Source of the DNA: Asterionellopsis glacialis
Taxonomy: Eukaryota > Bacillariophyta > Plagiogrammaphyceae > Rhaphoneidales > Asterionellopsidaceae
Length of the DNA stretch: 22,423 nucleotides
NCBI GenBank assembly: GCA_014885115.2
Contig: WKLE02001821.1
Location: forward strand, 1-22,423
Direction of reading: 5' to 3'
The notes below the pieces were generated by a model. It saw only the letters and a program-made list of their open reading frames with translations, was not told the DNA's origin and searched no databases. Made by a program: the position numbers and the translations under genes. Positions within the stretch are counted from its first letter, which is position 1; each line of letters starts with the position of its first letter. Below are positions 8,114 through 17,420 of the stretch, piece after piece.

Positions 8114-8389
8114 ACCATGGACTCTCATATCTTCTATTGGACATTATGGTCTCACCCACATTGCATCCGTTCCTGTAGATCATTGTTTTCTCCATCCATA
8201 TCCTGGTAGTGGTCCAGCTAATTCCTCAAATTGATCCAAGGCGGCATGTAAAATAAATTGTTGTTTTAATATTGATGGTGGACGGATCGTTTTTGTTGAG
8301 GAGGACACGAACGAAAATTCCTCATCTGCTGTTGGTGCAATTCCAAATAAATCATCATCTGTCAACGAATCTGTATTGTTGTCTTCAAA
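8114..8389 (-). pseudogene. Relic of a TRAPPC2L/sedlin-like TRAPP subunit
   Basis: The minus strand reads, in one frame, an acidic stretch (TDDDLFG), then LKQQFILHAALDQFEEL, GPLPGYGWRKQ, stop, STGTDAMWV, stop, CPIEDMRVHG. The FILHAALD and CPIEDMRVHG segments line up, with suitable spacing, to the conserved VHTSLD and YPTEDYKVYG region of TRAPPC2L, a small longin-fold subunit of the TRAPP vesicle-tethering complex. Two in-frame stops (TGA 8182-8180, TAA 8146-8144) and the lack of a start (TAA at 8392-8390) show it is not translated as it stands. The second stop sits where a Leu codon is expected, one base away. After 8114 the frame degenerates. Family assignment is from remembered motifs; an intron-containing live gene is less likely because coding similarity continues through both stops. 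Confidence 0.55.
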
Positions 8390-8394
8390 TTAAG

Positions 8395-8778
8395 ATACAA
8401 TGGTTTGCTATTCTTTTCCAACAATTCCAACAATCAACAGAAGTGTTTCATTCTCGTTTTCCAAATGCCGTGTGGTTACTTGTTGATACAGATGAAGAAG
8501 AAGCTACGCGGCGAATCAATGAAAGAGAAGGTCATTTTTACAAAGGAAAACCAAGGAGTATAGATTCCACAGAGGAGAAAGGTATTGTTGCTAATGAGAA
8601 AACAAAAGATGGCACATCATGTGTAAGTTCAAAGAATCCTGACGTTGACAATGCTGATTGGGTGCTCGCCCCCGTTGATTTTTCTCATGTAGTTATGAAT
8701 GGAAAAGACCCGGTTGCAAAAAATGTTGATATATTACTCCAAGCTATACAAGAAAAGGCGTCTTGGAGGGTGATATAA
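8395..8778 (+). pseudogene. 3' part of a gluconokinase-like P-loop kinase, 5' end missing
   Basis: About 127 codons are open to a TAA at 8776-8778. They read FHSRFPNAVWLLVDTDEEEA, then RRINEREGHFYKGK, and finish with ADWVLAPVDFSHVVMNGKDP followed by a helix. This resembles the C-terminal half of gluconokinase/shikimate-kinase-like proteins, where an R-x(n)-R-x-GHF segment contacts substrate and a strand-helix ends the fold. The N-terminal Walker A half is absent and there is no in-frame ATG near the beginning, so it is either a truncated relic or the last exon of a gene; the AG at 8393-8394 after a pyrimidine-leaning stretch could act as acceptor, but no upstream exon was seen. It starts within a few bases of where the TRAPPC2L-like relic ends on the other strand. 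Confidence 0.5.
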
Positions 8779-8792
8779 AAAAATTCCTCATT

Positions 8793-9830
8793 TTATTGCA
8801 TTGTATCATTTTTAGCAATGAATTTTCGAATTCGTGCATCAATACCAGATACTCGATCAACTAAATCTGGATCAACATTAGGAACTTTTGTAAATCCCTC
8901 CAAGGCTTCTTCTGTCAAGGCTGCCATTTCCTTGGCAAAACCAACCCCTCGTACTGTCAAACCCGCATCTAGCACTGCTAATCTTTCACTTTTGTTATCG
9001 TAACCAAGCAATTGACCTAACACCAATGCTCCTTCACCTAAATCCTTCCCCAGTTCTTCCACAACACGTGCTTGAATGATCCGTAGCGTTTCCATTAGTT
9101 TACTGCTTTCGGGTGTCACTTTAGGTGCTGCTGCAATGCGATCACATTCGCCTTCGACGTGTCGTAAAAATCCGGGTGTAAAGTTTTCTTTTTCACGTTC
9201 TAACAAATCATCCAACAATACCTCTTGGTCACGATCTGTACTACCATTGGTCCGTTCGGACATGACACGGATGATTTTACCCAAGACTTGTTTGTGTGCA
9301 TCATCTGCACTTTTAGCTTGATCGACAAATTCCTCTACAAAATTAAGGATAAAATCAATCGCACCTGCCACTTGGTTGGCATAGTCTTCTCCACCCGATT
9401 CGGTAGCTTCCTCAATCACCTTTTCAATTAATTCTTGTCCTTCAAATCCATGCATAGCCAATATAGTATCCATATATTTCGTCATGGTTCCTGGTAATAC
9501 TTCTGGGCTTTGAGCCAGCATGACTTGTTCAATTAAGGATTGAAATTCTTTCAGCCGATGTTCCATCCGAGCAGCATCAATACGATCTAATTCATCATCA
9601 TTTAAATCATCAAATGATTCAATAGGCGGAATATCACTGGGTGGACCGTATCTTGGACCAGCAGCAAGGAATGATGGATGCTGGTGTTGTCGTCGTCGTT
9701 GCTGCTGTGCTAACTGATAGTGATGGTTTTGCCTTGGAAGAAATGCAGTTACTCCTCCAGGATGACCACATCCAGATACCAGTATGATTGCAATAGATAG
9801 TGATGATTTGGATAGTCCCATGTTCGACAT
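8793..9830 (-). CDS. Probable plastid-targeted protein of unknown function
   Basis: A 345-residue intronless ORF with ATG at 9830 (a second ATG three codons on). Residues 5-30 form a hydrophobic signal peptide ending GGVTAF before LPRQ; a Phe at this point followed by a basic, Gln-rich stretch (about 31-55) resembles the signal plus transit peptide of diatom plastid proteins, whose cleavage motif is ASAF-like. The mature part starts near 56 and is mostly charged and helical: an acidic DLNDDELDRID segment, then amphipathic helices to the C-terminus. Segments such as LRIIQARVVEELGKDLGEGALVLGQLLGYD recall uncharacterised plant and algal plastid proteins, but I cannot name a family. There is no catalytic motif and no later membrane segment. 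It converges on the kinase fragment with only 14 bp between stops and diverges from AFG1. Confidence 0.8.
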   Translation of the reverse strand: MSNMGLSKSSLSIAIILVSGCGHPGGVTAFLPRQNHHYQLAQQQRRRQHQHPSFLAAGPRYGPPSDIPPIESFDDLNDDELDRIDAARMEHRLKEFQSLIEQVMLAQSPEVLPGTMTKYMDTILAMHGFEGQELIEKVIEEATESGGEDYANQVAGAIDFILNFVEEFVDQAKSADDAHKQVLGKIIRVMSERTNGSTDRDQEVLLDDLLEREKENFTPGFLRHVEGECDRIAAAPKVTPESSKLMETLRIIQARVVEELGKDLGEGALVLGQLLGYDNKSERLAVLDAGLTVRGVGFAKEMAALTEEALEGFTKVPNVDPDLVDRVSGIDARIRKFIAKNDTMQ

Positions 9831-10407
9831 ATAATTTGACTATGCTATGTCGATAATTGTTCGCTGTGGTTTTACTGTCTTGTGTTGTTGATGAGTGTGT
9901 GATGATTTTTTCTTGTCGTGTCGCCAAAAAAAATCTCGAACTAGACTTATCCCACAGAAAAGTCACACAAAAATCTAAAACATCTCATCTTTTGATGGTG
10001 TCTGGACAATGATATCTTGTTTGCACTCGAAATCCGCGCGCAAAGAAAGATGTAGAAGTCTGTTCGTCGCTACGTACATCACATCCGACCAGGCTGGCAG
10101 GAAGATGACTTTTCTTCTTTTCTTCATTATTTTTCTTCCTCGTCTGTTTTTTTCTTTTGCTCATCTGCAGCTTTCCAACGACCAAACATCAAACAGGAAA
10201 AACAAACACTCTACCAAGGGGTAGACCAAGACGACGCCTACAGCTTTCGTTTGCGACAATTACGTAGACAAACACAAGAAATTTTGACTCTTGTTTGAAA
10301 AAAACACTGCTGCCATTTTTGTTGGGCTTATGTATCCTTGAATACCTAATCTTTTGGTTTGGAGACAGCTTCGTGTACAGTCAGTATATATTTGAAAAAG
10401 AAAAACG
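9831..10407. promoter_or_regulatory. Divergent intergenic region between the plastid-type gene and AFG1
   Basis: 577 bp separate the two opposed ATGs, so both promoters must lie here. There is a pyrimidine-rich tract around 10108-10165 and a TATATA at about 10384-10390, only some 20 bp before the AFG1 ATG and thus more likely leader than TATA box. A short ORF at 10009-10224 has low-complexity content and is not supported as a gene. Confidence 0.5.
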
Positions 10408-12363
10408 ATGCAGCAGTATGCCCGCTTTAGTAGAAGACCTGTGGCACTGAGATACTTTGCCGTATCGTCAGAATCTCTACTACTCAAAAGAAACACGTAC
10501 CATTCTAGAACAACGAAATCGCGTATTCGTTCACAAGGGCGAGTGACGACGAGTAGGAATTGCTATCATGATGGTGAACAATATTCTACTAGTCAATTCG
10601 ATAACTCAAACATTACAAAAATTATAAATAGACTATCTTTCTCAACATGGTCATGCGGATCGAAGGACAATATCAATATCAACAAGGATAAATCTACAAA
10701 CGACCATGTTGACAGTAGCAGAATTCATAATGAAACTGAAGCAACATCATCCGAAACAATTTTAAATGTCTTGCAAGAACGAATAAATCGTGGAGAACTT
10801 CGATATGATAAGGCACAAGAACGTGCAGCCAAGAGATTGGCTCGACTTCAAAAGGCACTTTTAGAGTATAATGAAACAAAACACAAACAACAATTATTAC
10901 AAATGGACAGTATGGAACGGCATGAAAGTGACAAAGAAAAATCACAAACTATCGTCAAGACAGATGCGGACCGACCACGCGAACAGAGTAATGCAGTTAC
11001 AAATATCAACCAAGATGAAAATCAGAAACAGAAGCTACAAGTTGAAAAGAAAGAAAAAGTACTTGTACCACGTGGATTATTCCTTCATGGGTCTGTGGGG
11101 ACTGGTAAAAGTATGTTGATGGATGAATTTTATAAACATGTACCACTTGAAAAGAAACGACGTGTTCATTTTCATTCCTTTATGCAAGATGTACATCGAC
11201 GTATTCATGAATTGAAACAACATGATTTGAAAACTCGTGGGAGAAGTTTTCATGTAGATTATGTATCCAAACCATTATCGACATCGAGAGAAAGTAAGGA
11301 CGCTACGAAGGAAAAGGAAAACAACAAGGATACCAGCACAAAAAATAACAATGAACAACCGTATCAGAATCCAATTGATCGAGTAGCACATCAATTGGCG
11401 ACAGAAGTTACCTTGTTATGCTTTGATGAATTTCAAGTGACGGATGTCGCAGATGCACTTATATTATCGCAATTGTTTTCAACCTTATTTGCCAGAGGCA
11501 CAGTCATGGTTGCAACATCCAATCGACCACCATGTGATTTATATGAAGGTGGTATTAATCGTGGATACTTTTTACCCTTTATAGACTTATTACAACAACA
11601 CTGCATTGTCCATCCGATAAAATCATCGATTGATTATCGTCAATTGTGTATTGGAAATCAAGATGATGATCGGTGGAAGAATCATTTCTTTATAGTTCCC
11701 AAGGAGGGACAAGACGACGAACAAACTAATAATGGTACCACAACAAGAACGTGTCAAATTGTATTTGATCAATTATTGCAACAGAATGGACAGGATGCAT
11801 CATCACCAACAGCATCTTCAATTGAATTACAAGTTGGTTTTAATCGATCAATACAAGTACCACAAGGTGATCCAAATGGTGTCGTATGTTGGTTTGATTT
11901 TGAAGATTTGTGTTGTACAGAATTAGGATCCTTGGATTACCGAACCATAGCACAACATTTTTCGGTTGTCTTGTTGGAGAATGTTCCAATTTTAACCTTG
12001 AAAGAACACGATCAAGCAAGACGATTCATTACGTTAGTCGATGAATTATACGAAGGTAAATGTGCTGTATTATGTTCCACCACCCTACAGACCAAAAAAC
12101 AAACAAGCACAATAATATCTAATCCTGAAGATTTATTTATTAATGGATATGAATTGCCCAATACTTCTGTCAGTGAGAATGTATCCGGCATTGAACTTAA
12201 AGTAGGTGAAGCCTTTGGAATTGATGTAGCTCAAAGTAATGGTAAAACGGCAGGTGAACTTGCAAGTGTTCGTGAATTATCATTTGCCTTTCAACGTGCA
12301 TCTAGTCGTTTAACTGAAATGTGTTCTCGGCAATGGTGGGATAAGGTTTTACAAAATCAATGA
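10408..12363 (+). CDS. AFG1: AFG1/LACE1-family mitochondrial AAA+ ATPase
   Basis: AFG1 (AFG1L/LACE1; bacterial relative ZapE) is an AAA+-type ATPase of the mitochondrial inner membrane implicated in handling respiratory-chain subunits. The ORF is 651 residues with a clear ATG and no intron. The first ~60 residues are rich in Arg, Ser and Thr and poor in acidic residues, as in a mitochondrial presequence. Walker A is GSVGTGKS at 228-235 within GLFLHGSVGTGKSMLMDEF; the family motif HFHSFMQDVHRRIHE is at 254-268; Walker B is LLCFDEF at 336-342 followed by QVTDVADA; the sensor segment is VMVATSNRPP at 367-375, then LYEGGINRGYFLPFIDLL. The C-terminus has WFDFEDLC and FITLVDELYE, also typical. Charged low-complexity insertions at about 160-215 and 285-320 make it longer than the usual ~400-480 residues. 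Confidence 0.93.
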   Translation: MQQYARFSRRPVALRYFAVSSESLLLKRNTYHSRTTKSRIRSQGRVTTSRNCYHDGEQYSTSQFDNSNITKIINRLSFSTWSCGSKDNININKDKSTNDHVDSSRIHNETEATSSETILNVLQERINRGELRYDKAQERAAKRLARLQKALLEYNETKHKQQLLQMDSMERHESDKEKSQTIVKTDADRPREQSNAVTNINQDENQKQKLQVEKKEKVLVPRGLFLHGSVGTGKSMLMDEFYKHVPLEKKRRVHFHSFMQDVHRRIHELKQHDLKTRGRSFHVDYVSKPLSTSRESKDATKEKENNKDTSTKNNNEQPYQNPIDRVAHQLATEVTLLCFDEFQVTDVADALILSQLFSTLFARGTVMVATSNRPPCDLYEGGINRGYFLPFIDLLQQHCIVHPIKSSIDYRQLCIGNQDDDRWKNHFFIVPKEGQDDEQTNNGTTTRTCQIVFDQLLQQNGQDASSPTASSIELQVGFNRSIQVPQGDPNGVVCWFDFEDLCCTELGSLDYRTIAQHFSVVLLENVPILTLKEHDQARRFITLVDELYEGKCAVLCSTTLQTKKQTSTIISNPEDLFINGYELPNTSVSENVSGIELKVGEAFGIDVAQSNGKTAGELASVRELSFAFQRASSRLTEMCSRQWWDKVLQNQ

Positions 12364-12950
12364 ATGGATTTAAATTCGAAAAAAAAGAAATTTGCATGGA
12401 AGAAAGGTTTTGAAGTAAGAGAAATAACTGGTATACACAAGTAATCATCCATAGTTGGGATACCATATTGACAGTGTGACGACATTTTGTGAAATTTTAG
12501 ACATGACGTATTGCTGTGGAGGATGTTTCCGTTGTTGTTGTGGTTGTGGATGATTTTTGAAAGCAATTCTTTTTTATTGTACAGTCATTTTAAAAACTGT
12601 ACTATTTTTCTTTCCAGAGAAAGAACCATGAAAATTTATTTCATGACAACCCCTCCCCCCTCGGAAAAAACAAGTGTTGTAATGTTCGACTCCATCTAGA
12701 GTATTTATTAGACAGTGACGGTCTTACAACCAATAACAATAAAAAATGATACTAATACCAAAAATTAGTTCTGATCATGATCATTAAGAATGTTATAACA
12801 AATAACATGTCAAAGCTCATTACACAAATCATCACATATCAAATCGACTTTTTGATATTATCATCATCTTGTTGCTTTCTTATCTCACACTTTCTCTCAT
12901 CTCTCCCTCCCTGTCACCCTCTTTCCTCCGCAGTGGTGTTCATGACTTAT
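12364..12950. other. Convergent 3' intergenic region, no gene seen
   Basis: 587 bp between the stops of AFG1 and the dehydratase. It is AT-rich, with a C/T-rich run at about 12892-12932. A 7-bp inverted repeat (GTACAGT at 12579-12585, ACTGTAC at 12596-12602) is too short to call a terminator. It presumably holds the two 3' UTRs. Confidence 0.5.
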
Positions 12951-14297
12951 CTATTTTGTATTAAGAATACGAGGATGTGCGACAAGTGCAGCATCCAAAT
13001 TACCATAACGACCTGAATATAGTTGATACCATTCAACAGTCTTTTTCAAACCTTCTTCCCATGACATTTCTTCCGTCCATCCTAATTCATGGAGTTTCTT
13101 ACTATTGATGGTGTAACGCAAGTCATTGAACTGACGATCCGGTACAAAGGTAATGTATTTGTCTTTTTCCTTACCCATGATTTTCAACAAGGTCTCGGCC
13201 ACCTTGATATTGGAAATTTCATTGCGTCCACCAATGTTGTACACATGTCCAGGTGTACCCTTGTGCACGATTATATCAAAGGCACGGGCGACATCTTCGA
13301 CAAATAAAAAGTTACGTGTATTGGAGCCATCACCATGAATCGTAAGGGGCATATCACGCAACAATTGATTGGTAAACTTGGGAATGAGTTTTTCGGGATA
13401 TTGGTGGGGTCCGTAGACATTGTTCCCACGGGTAATGAGACAGGGCAACTTGAAGGATCGAAAGTACGACTTGACCAAAAATTCAGCTCCCGCCTTGGTG
13501 GCAGCGTAGGGATTGGTAGGTTCCAAGACGTGTTCTTCCGTCATGGGATCCGTATCAAAGTCTTCTCCTTCTCCGTACACCTCATCGGTGGAAACATGAA
13601 TGAATCGTTTGAGGGTGTCGCAACATTTGGCAGATTCCAAGAGTACGTGGGTGCCGTAAATATTGTCTTGCGTAAAGGCAAAGGAGTTACCAAAGGAATT
13701 GTCGACATGAGTTTGTGCGGCAAAGTGCATGATGGTATCGATCTTTTCGGCCTTGAGCACATAGGAAACTAAATCAGGACTTCCAATGTTACCCTTGACA
13801 AATTTAAAGTTGGGTAGATCCTTAATTTCACTCAAGTTGTCAAGGCAAGAACAGTAATCAAGCTTATCGTACACGACAACATTGTAGTGGGGATACTTCT
13901 TACACAGCAATATGGCTACATGAGATGCAATGAAACCTGTTTTTTGTTTTTTTAAATAAAATGGTTACACAGGAAACGAAAGAACATGAAAGAATGAGAT
14001 ATAATAAGGTGGTGCATATGAGTGTGTTTGCAAATTCCTTCCGCCATCTCTCTAAAAGAAGCAATGCCAAATCGCAAGGATACCATACCCAAACGGATCA
14101 ATGCATGCATGGATATACCTTTACCATAGTCACGCCACAGACATTATCAACAACTGCTGGTCATGTTGTGACCCACAACCACTGCTACTACACCAGCTAC
14201 TAACAACTAGAAATTGTAACATACCTGCTCCTCCAGTGAGGAAAATGTTTTTGGGTGTGTAAGTCGCATCTTTAGTGGAGTTTGTTTCTTCAGCCAT
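12951..14297 (-). CDS. RmlB-like NDP-glucose 4,6-dehydratase, two exons
   Basis: This is a short-chain dehydrogenase/reductase of the dTDP- (or UDP-) glucose 4,6-dehydratase type, which makes the 4-keto-6-deoxy sugar on the route to rhamnose. Exon 1 is 14297-14225 (ATG, 24 codons plus one base) and exon 2 is 13936-12951, giving 352 residues. Splicing rebuilds the NAD-binding loop LTGGAGFIASH at 20-30. Other marks: DKLDYCSCLDNL (about 48-58), MHFAAQTHVDNS, STDEVYGE (TDE at about 141-143, the catalytic trio of RmlB), YAATK (Tyr and Lys at about 168 and 172), TRGNNVYGPHQYPEKLIPKF and RNFLFVEDVARA. There is no targeting peptide, so it is probably cytosolic. Whether the donor is dTDP- or UDP-glucose cannot be read from sequence; plant-like eukaryotes often use UDP. 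Confidence 0.93.
13937..14224 (-). other. Intron of the RmlB-like gene
   Basis: 288 bp. The donor is GTATGT after GCAG; the acceptor is CAG after an A-rich stretch. It interrupts the Gly codon of the GGAG nucleotide-binding loop (phase 1). Joining the two sides restores the SDR motif exactly, which is the basis for the call. An ORF inside it (13961-14203, plus strand) has no recognisable content. Confidence 0.92.
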
Positions 14298-15467
14298 GAT
14301 GTTTGTTGGTGTGTAACTTGAATCTGAAAAATTATGAAACCTCCAATGATATAATCAGCGTGACGAAGTAATAAAAAAAAAGATTGATCCGACGGCGCGA
14401 GAGAGGCAGAGATTTCTTCTTGTTTTTTCGGAAGTGGTCGCCGTAGCTGAAAAATGTTGAGTGTGAGTAGGACGAAAACTACAGTACTACTGTACAGGTA
14501 CTAGGTATTTGGAGAAGCGAGTAGGACCTGCTGGTAGGACTTGGGGATCGCCAGAATCGCCATATCCAGTACAAATACATCCAAAAAATGCCGGAAAAAA
14601 AAGAAACTGAACGGATCTACTTATCAGATTCGGACTAATGTAAATCTAGAGTACCAGGTAAAAAGTTAAAAACCAAAGACGAACGGCGCATACCTAGTGG
14701 GTATCGAAGTACTGCTTCACTGCTTCATCCACAACATACTATTAACTCACATATATACTGGTAAAATAGATGAAAAGATTTCGAAATAGATTCGTTGAGC
14801 AAAGATCAAAAACCTGCCATCCAACGGATATCGCCGTATGTCAATATATATACGTATAATCAATCATGCTTGTGACTGATTGTAGCGCCTACAGCATTTA
14901 ACAAGATTGATTTTCTGGGCCCCCGGGCGGGAGTCCTCCGAGAATCCTAAAAAGTAAAATGTCGGATTGAAAGATACCTGCCATGAATCTACGTGCAAAA
15001 CATACGTACATCTGCGTGGGCGGGCAGAACTGATACACATGTAATAGTGACCACTTTCTAGCATTTTTTATAAGATGATGAGAAAAGACCCTGTCTCTTG
15101 CATGTGCGAGAGTGTCATGTCGGTTACTATGACAGACGAAAGTCGAGCTCCACCGCAAAAAAAAATGAAAATGAAAAAAGAATCAAATCGGAGAAAAAAA
15201 AATGAGAGGACGTCCCGCAAAATCTCATCTGGGGTTTCTCTCCCCATTTTCTCTCTTTTTCCAGTGACAACACACATCACCTACTTACTAACTAACTAGA
15301 TACAATACACAAACGCTACACATGCTGAAACGAGAAATTATTATTTGCTTACAATCACTCTAGAGGTAGGACGGAATACAAATCTCATCCATCATATTCC
15401 ATTTTGAGATAGTAGAGTGCATTCATAGGGATTTCGCAAAAGGAAGAAAAAGAAAAAGAAAAATACC
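14298..15467. promoter_or_regulatory. 1.2-kb divergent intergenic region between the RmlB-like gene and Era
   Basis: No protein gene is supported. It contains a second GTAC-rich stretch (about 14484-14712, six GTAC words), a GC-rich imperfect inverted repeat at 14909-14946 in otherwise AT-rich DNA, and a 26-base all-purine run (15438-15463) just before the Era ATG. Small ORFs on both strands at 14864-15299 look random. Both promoters must lie here, but I see no confident core element. Confidence 0.5.
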
Positions 15468-17213
15468 ATGACGTCCATACTGTCGCCGACATTTTTGACA
15501 GGCCAGTATTGTGCTTCATTGAGGAATTCTGTATCATGGAGATTTCTACAAATCAATAAGAATACTACTACTACTACTACTACGCGTAGACGGAGAGGAG
15601 ATTGTGTATTGCATAGCAGGGCCTTTGTTACAACCACTTCCTCTTTTTGCAATAATACAAGAATTCATCGTACGTTGCTTTTCCAAAATACCAAATTTGA
15701 ACATTACTATTATTCAAGAAGAAAGGTAACAGCCATTGCTACTGTGGCTAGAAATACATTAACAAATACAATAACAAAAACACCATCATCCTTATCCTGT
15801 TTGTCCTTTTCGTCCATGTCATCATCATCGATATCGACTGACAAACAAGAACAAGAAGAAACAAAGAACCAACCTCAACGTCATCGTTTAGATGTTGCTA
15901 TTGTAGGTGCACCGAATGCTGGTAAATCGCAATTATTAAACATCATGACAAAATCAAACGTAGCGGCAGTGTCGCGTAAACGTCATACAACACGTGATGG
16001 GATATTAGGTGCACGTACCTTTTCCGGAAACGACGGTAACGAAATACCTACACAATTAGTCTTTATTGATACACCTGGCTTTTTACGATTCAAGGATGCC
16101 AAGGAAGAAGGCTTGTTACGGGATTTAATTACTTCCGCCTCCAATGAAATGAAATATGCCGATTATACATTATTAGTGATTGATGCTGCACGGACACTCA
16201 CAGATGACTTGAAGGAAGCCTTGATTACCTTAATGTTGCAAGCCAAATATTCACAAGGACGTGAAGAAATTGTTTTCCGTAAGGAAGAATTATTATTAGA
16301 AAACGAAGGATTTACAAAAGAAGAACAAACCATCATGTCTTCGTTAGGACCTATGGAACGATTTGAGGTTGATCCAAAAGAAAAATTTGCAATTGTATTA
16401 AATAAGGTAGATTTAGTACAACCCAAAAAGAAATTATTAGATATTGCAACTGACATTGGTGCTATAGCGGATGAGGTGTTAATGTACAATGATCACAGTC
16501 CTAACAACACCGATAGGAATATCGCGGAAGAAGAGGATGAAGGATCGAATCATGGACAGGAAGGACAAGGGCATAGAGACGATGATGATCAACAACAAGG
16601 AGTATCATCTGAAAATCAAAATACTCATGACACCACCACCAACAACAACATTGAAAACCGTCCTAAGGATATGGAATTATTGGCTGAAATTAGTCCACCT
16701 ATATTTTACGTATCAGCCTTAGAAAATGATGGTGTGGAGGATATCGTCCAATATTTAAAAGAACGTGCTACACCCTCACAAACATGGGCTGTCGAACCTG
16801 ATGAAGTGACCGATCAAAGTCCTATCGAACGTGTCGAAGAAATTATACGTGAAAAGATATATAGATGTTTACATAAGGAAGTACCGCATCAAGTGAAACA
16901 AGTTAATCGTATGTTTCAAACGATGCGTCATAAAGAAACGAAACAACGTGGTATACGAATACATCAAGATTTAGTGGTGAAAACCAAAAGTCATCAACGT
17001 TTAGTATTAGGTCGTGGTGGTAAAACATTACAACGTATCCAACAACAAGCCCAACGTGATATTGAACGTGTCTTTAGTGACAATTATAATGAAGATGTTA
17101 TTGTAAGTTTACAATTAAAGGTACGATTGCGTAAATCGCAACACGATGAACCATTAGAAGCAGCTGAATATGGTCTGCAACGGGAAGTAACATGGAATGA
17201 TTTGAAAAAATAA
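15468..17213 (+). CDS. era: Era-type GTPase with C-terminal KH domain (organellar)
   Basis: Era binds the 3' end of small-subunit rRNA and helps assemble the small ribosomal subunit; eukaryotic copies act in mitochondria or plastids. The ORF is 581 residues from ATG at 15468, against about 300 in bacteria. Residues 1-135 are Ser/Thr/Asn-rich with Arg clusters and include seven Thr from a TAC/ACT repeat; this is probably targeting sequence, mitochondrial more likely than plastid because no signal peptide is evident. G1 is GAPNAGKS (147-154), G2 lies in RHTTRDG (172-178), G3 is DTPG (201-204), G4 is NKVD (312-315) and G5 is SALEND (416-421). An acidic, Asn/Gln-rich insertion at about 340-400 separates G4 from G5. 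The KH part has VKTKSHQRLVLGRGGKTLQRI (about 504-524). No intron. Confidence 0.93.
   Translation: MTSILSPTFLTGQYCASLRNSVSWRFLQINKNTTTTTTTRRRRGDCVLHSRAFVTTTSSFCNNTRIHRTLLFQNTKFEHYYYSRRKVTAIATVARNTLTNTITKTPSSLSCLSFSSMSSSSISTDKQEQEETKNQPQRHRLDVAIVGAPNAGKSQLLNIMTKSNVAAVSRKRHTTRDGILGARTFSGNDGNEIPTQLVFIDTPGFLRFKDAKEEGLLRDLITSASNEMKYADYTLLVIDAARTLTDDLKEALITLMLQAKYSQGREEIVFRKEELLLENEGFTKEEQTIMSSLGPMERFEVDPKEKFAIVLNKVDLVQPKKKLLDIATDIGAIADEVLMYNDHSPNNTDRNIAEEEDEGSNHGQEGQGHRDDDDQQQGVSSENQNTHDTTTNNNIENRPKDMELLAEISPPIFYVSALENDGVEDIVQYLKERATPSQTWAVEPDEVTDQSPIERVEEIIREKIYRCLHKEVPHQVKQVNRMFQTMRHKETKQRGIRIHQDLVVKTKSHQRLVLGRGGKTLQRIQQQAQRDIERVFSDNYNEDVIVSLQLKVRLRKSQHDEPLEAAEYGLQREVTWNDLKK
15563..15583 (+). repeat. 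TAC trinucleotide repeat in the Era coding region
   Basis: Seven perfect TAC units, read in frame as ACT and coding seven consecutive Thr in the presumed targeting region. Repeats of this size are prone to length change between strains. Confidence 0.9.
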
Positions 17214-17420
17214 AACCATATTGAAATGATAATCTAGACGTTACGTAAGACACTAAAACATTATTATATAACTTTTGTAGAGACAACAGTAAAATCATTC
17301 ATTGTCTAGTGCTTGCTTTGTTGGTGAATTCTGTCTCTTCTGTTTGTAAATTGGTTTTCGTTCTTCTTTTCAGGAGATCTGGTGTTGTTATTATCATTTC
17401 TCACAGAAAAATATTTTTCT

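Noticed and set aside
10009..10224. Small ORF in the divergent region before AFG1
   Set aside because: Low-complexity content, antisense to another short ORF, no recognisable domain.
12579..12602. 7-bp inverted repeat GTACAGT/ACTGTAC as a terminator or RNA element
   Set aside because: Short arms with a 10-base loop; such hairpins are common by chance and eukaryotic genes do not use this kind of terminator.
13961..14203. 80-codon ORF on plus strand
   Set aside because: It lies inside the intron of the RmlB-like gene and resembles nothing known.
14864..15299. Overlapping small ORFs on both strands upstream of Era
   Set aside because: Composition is low-complexity or random, and no frame shows a domain or a plausible start context.
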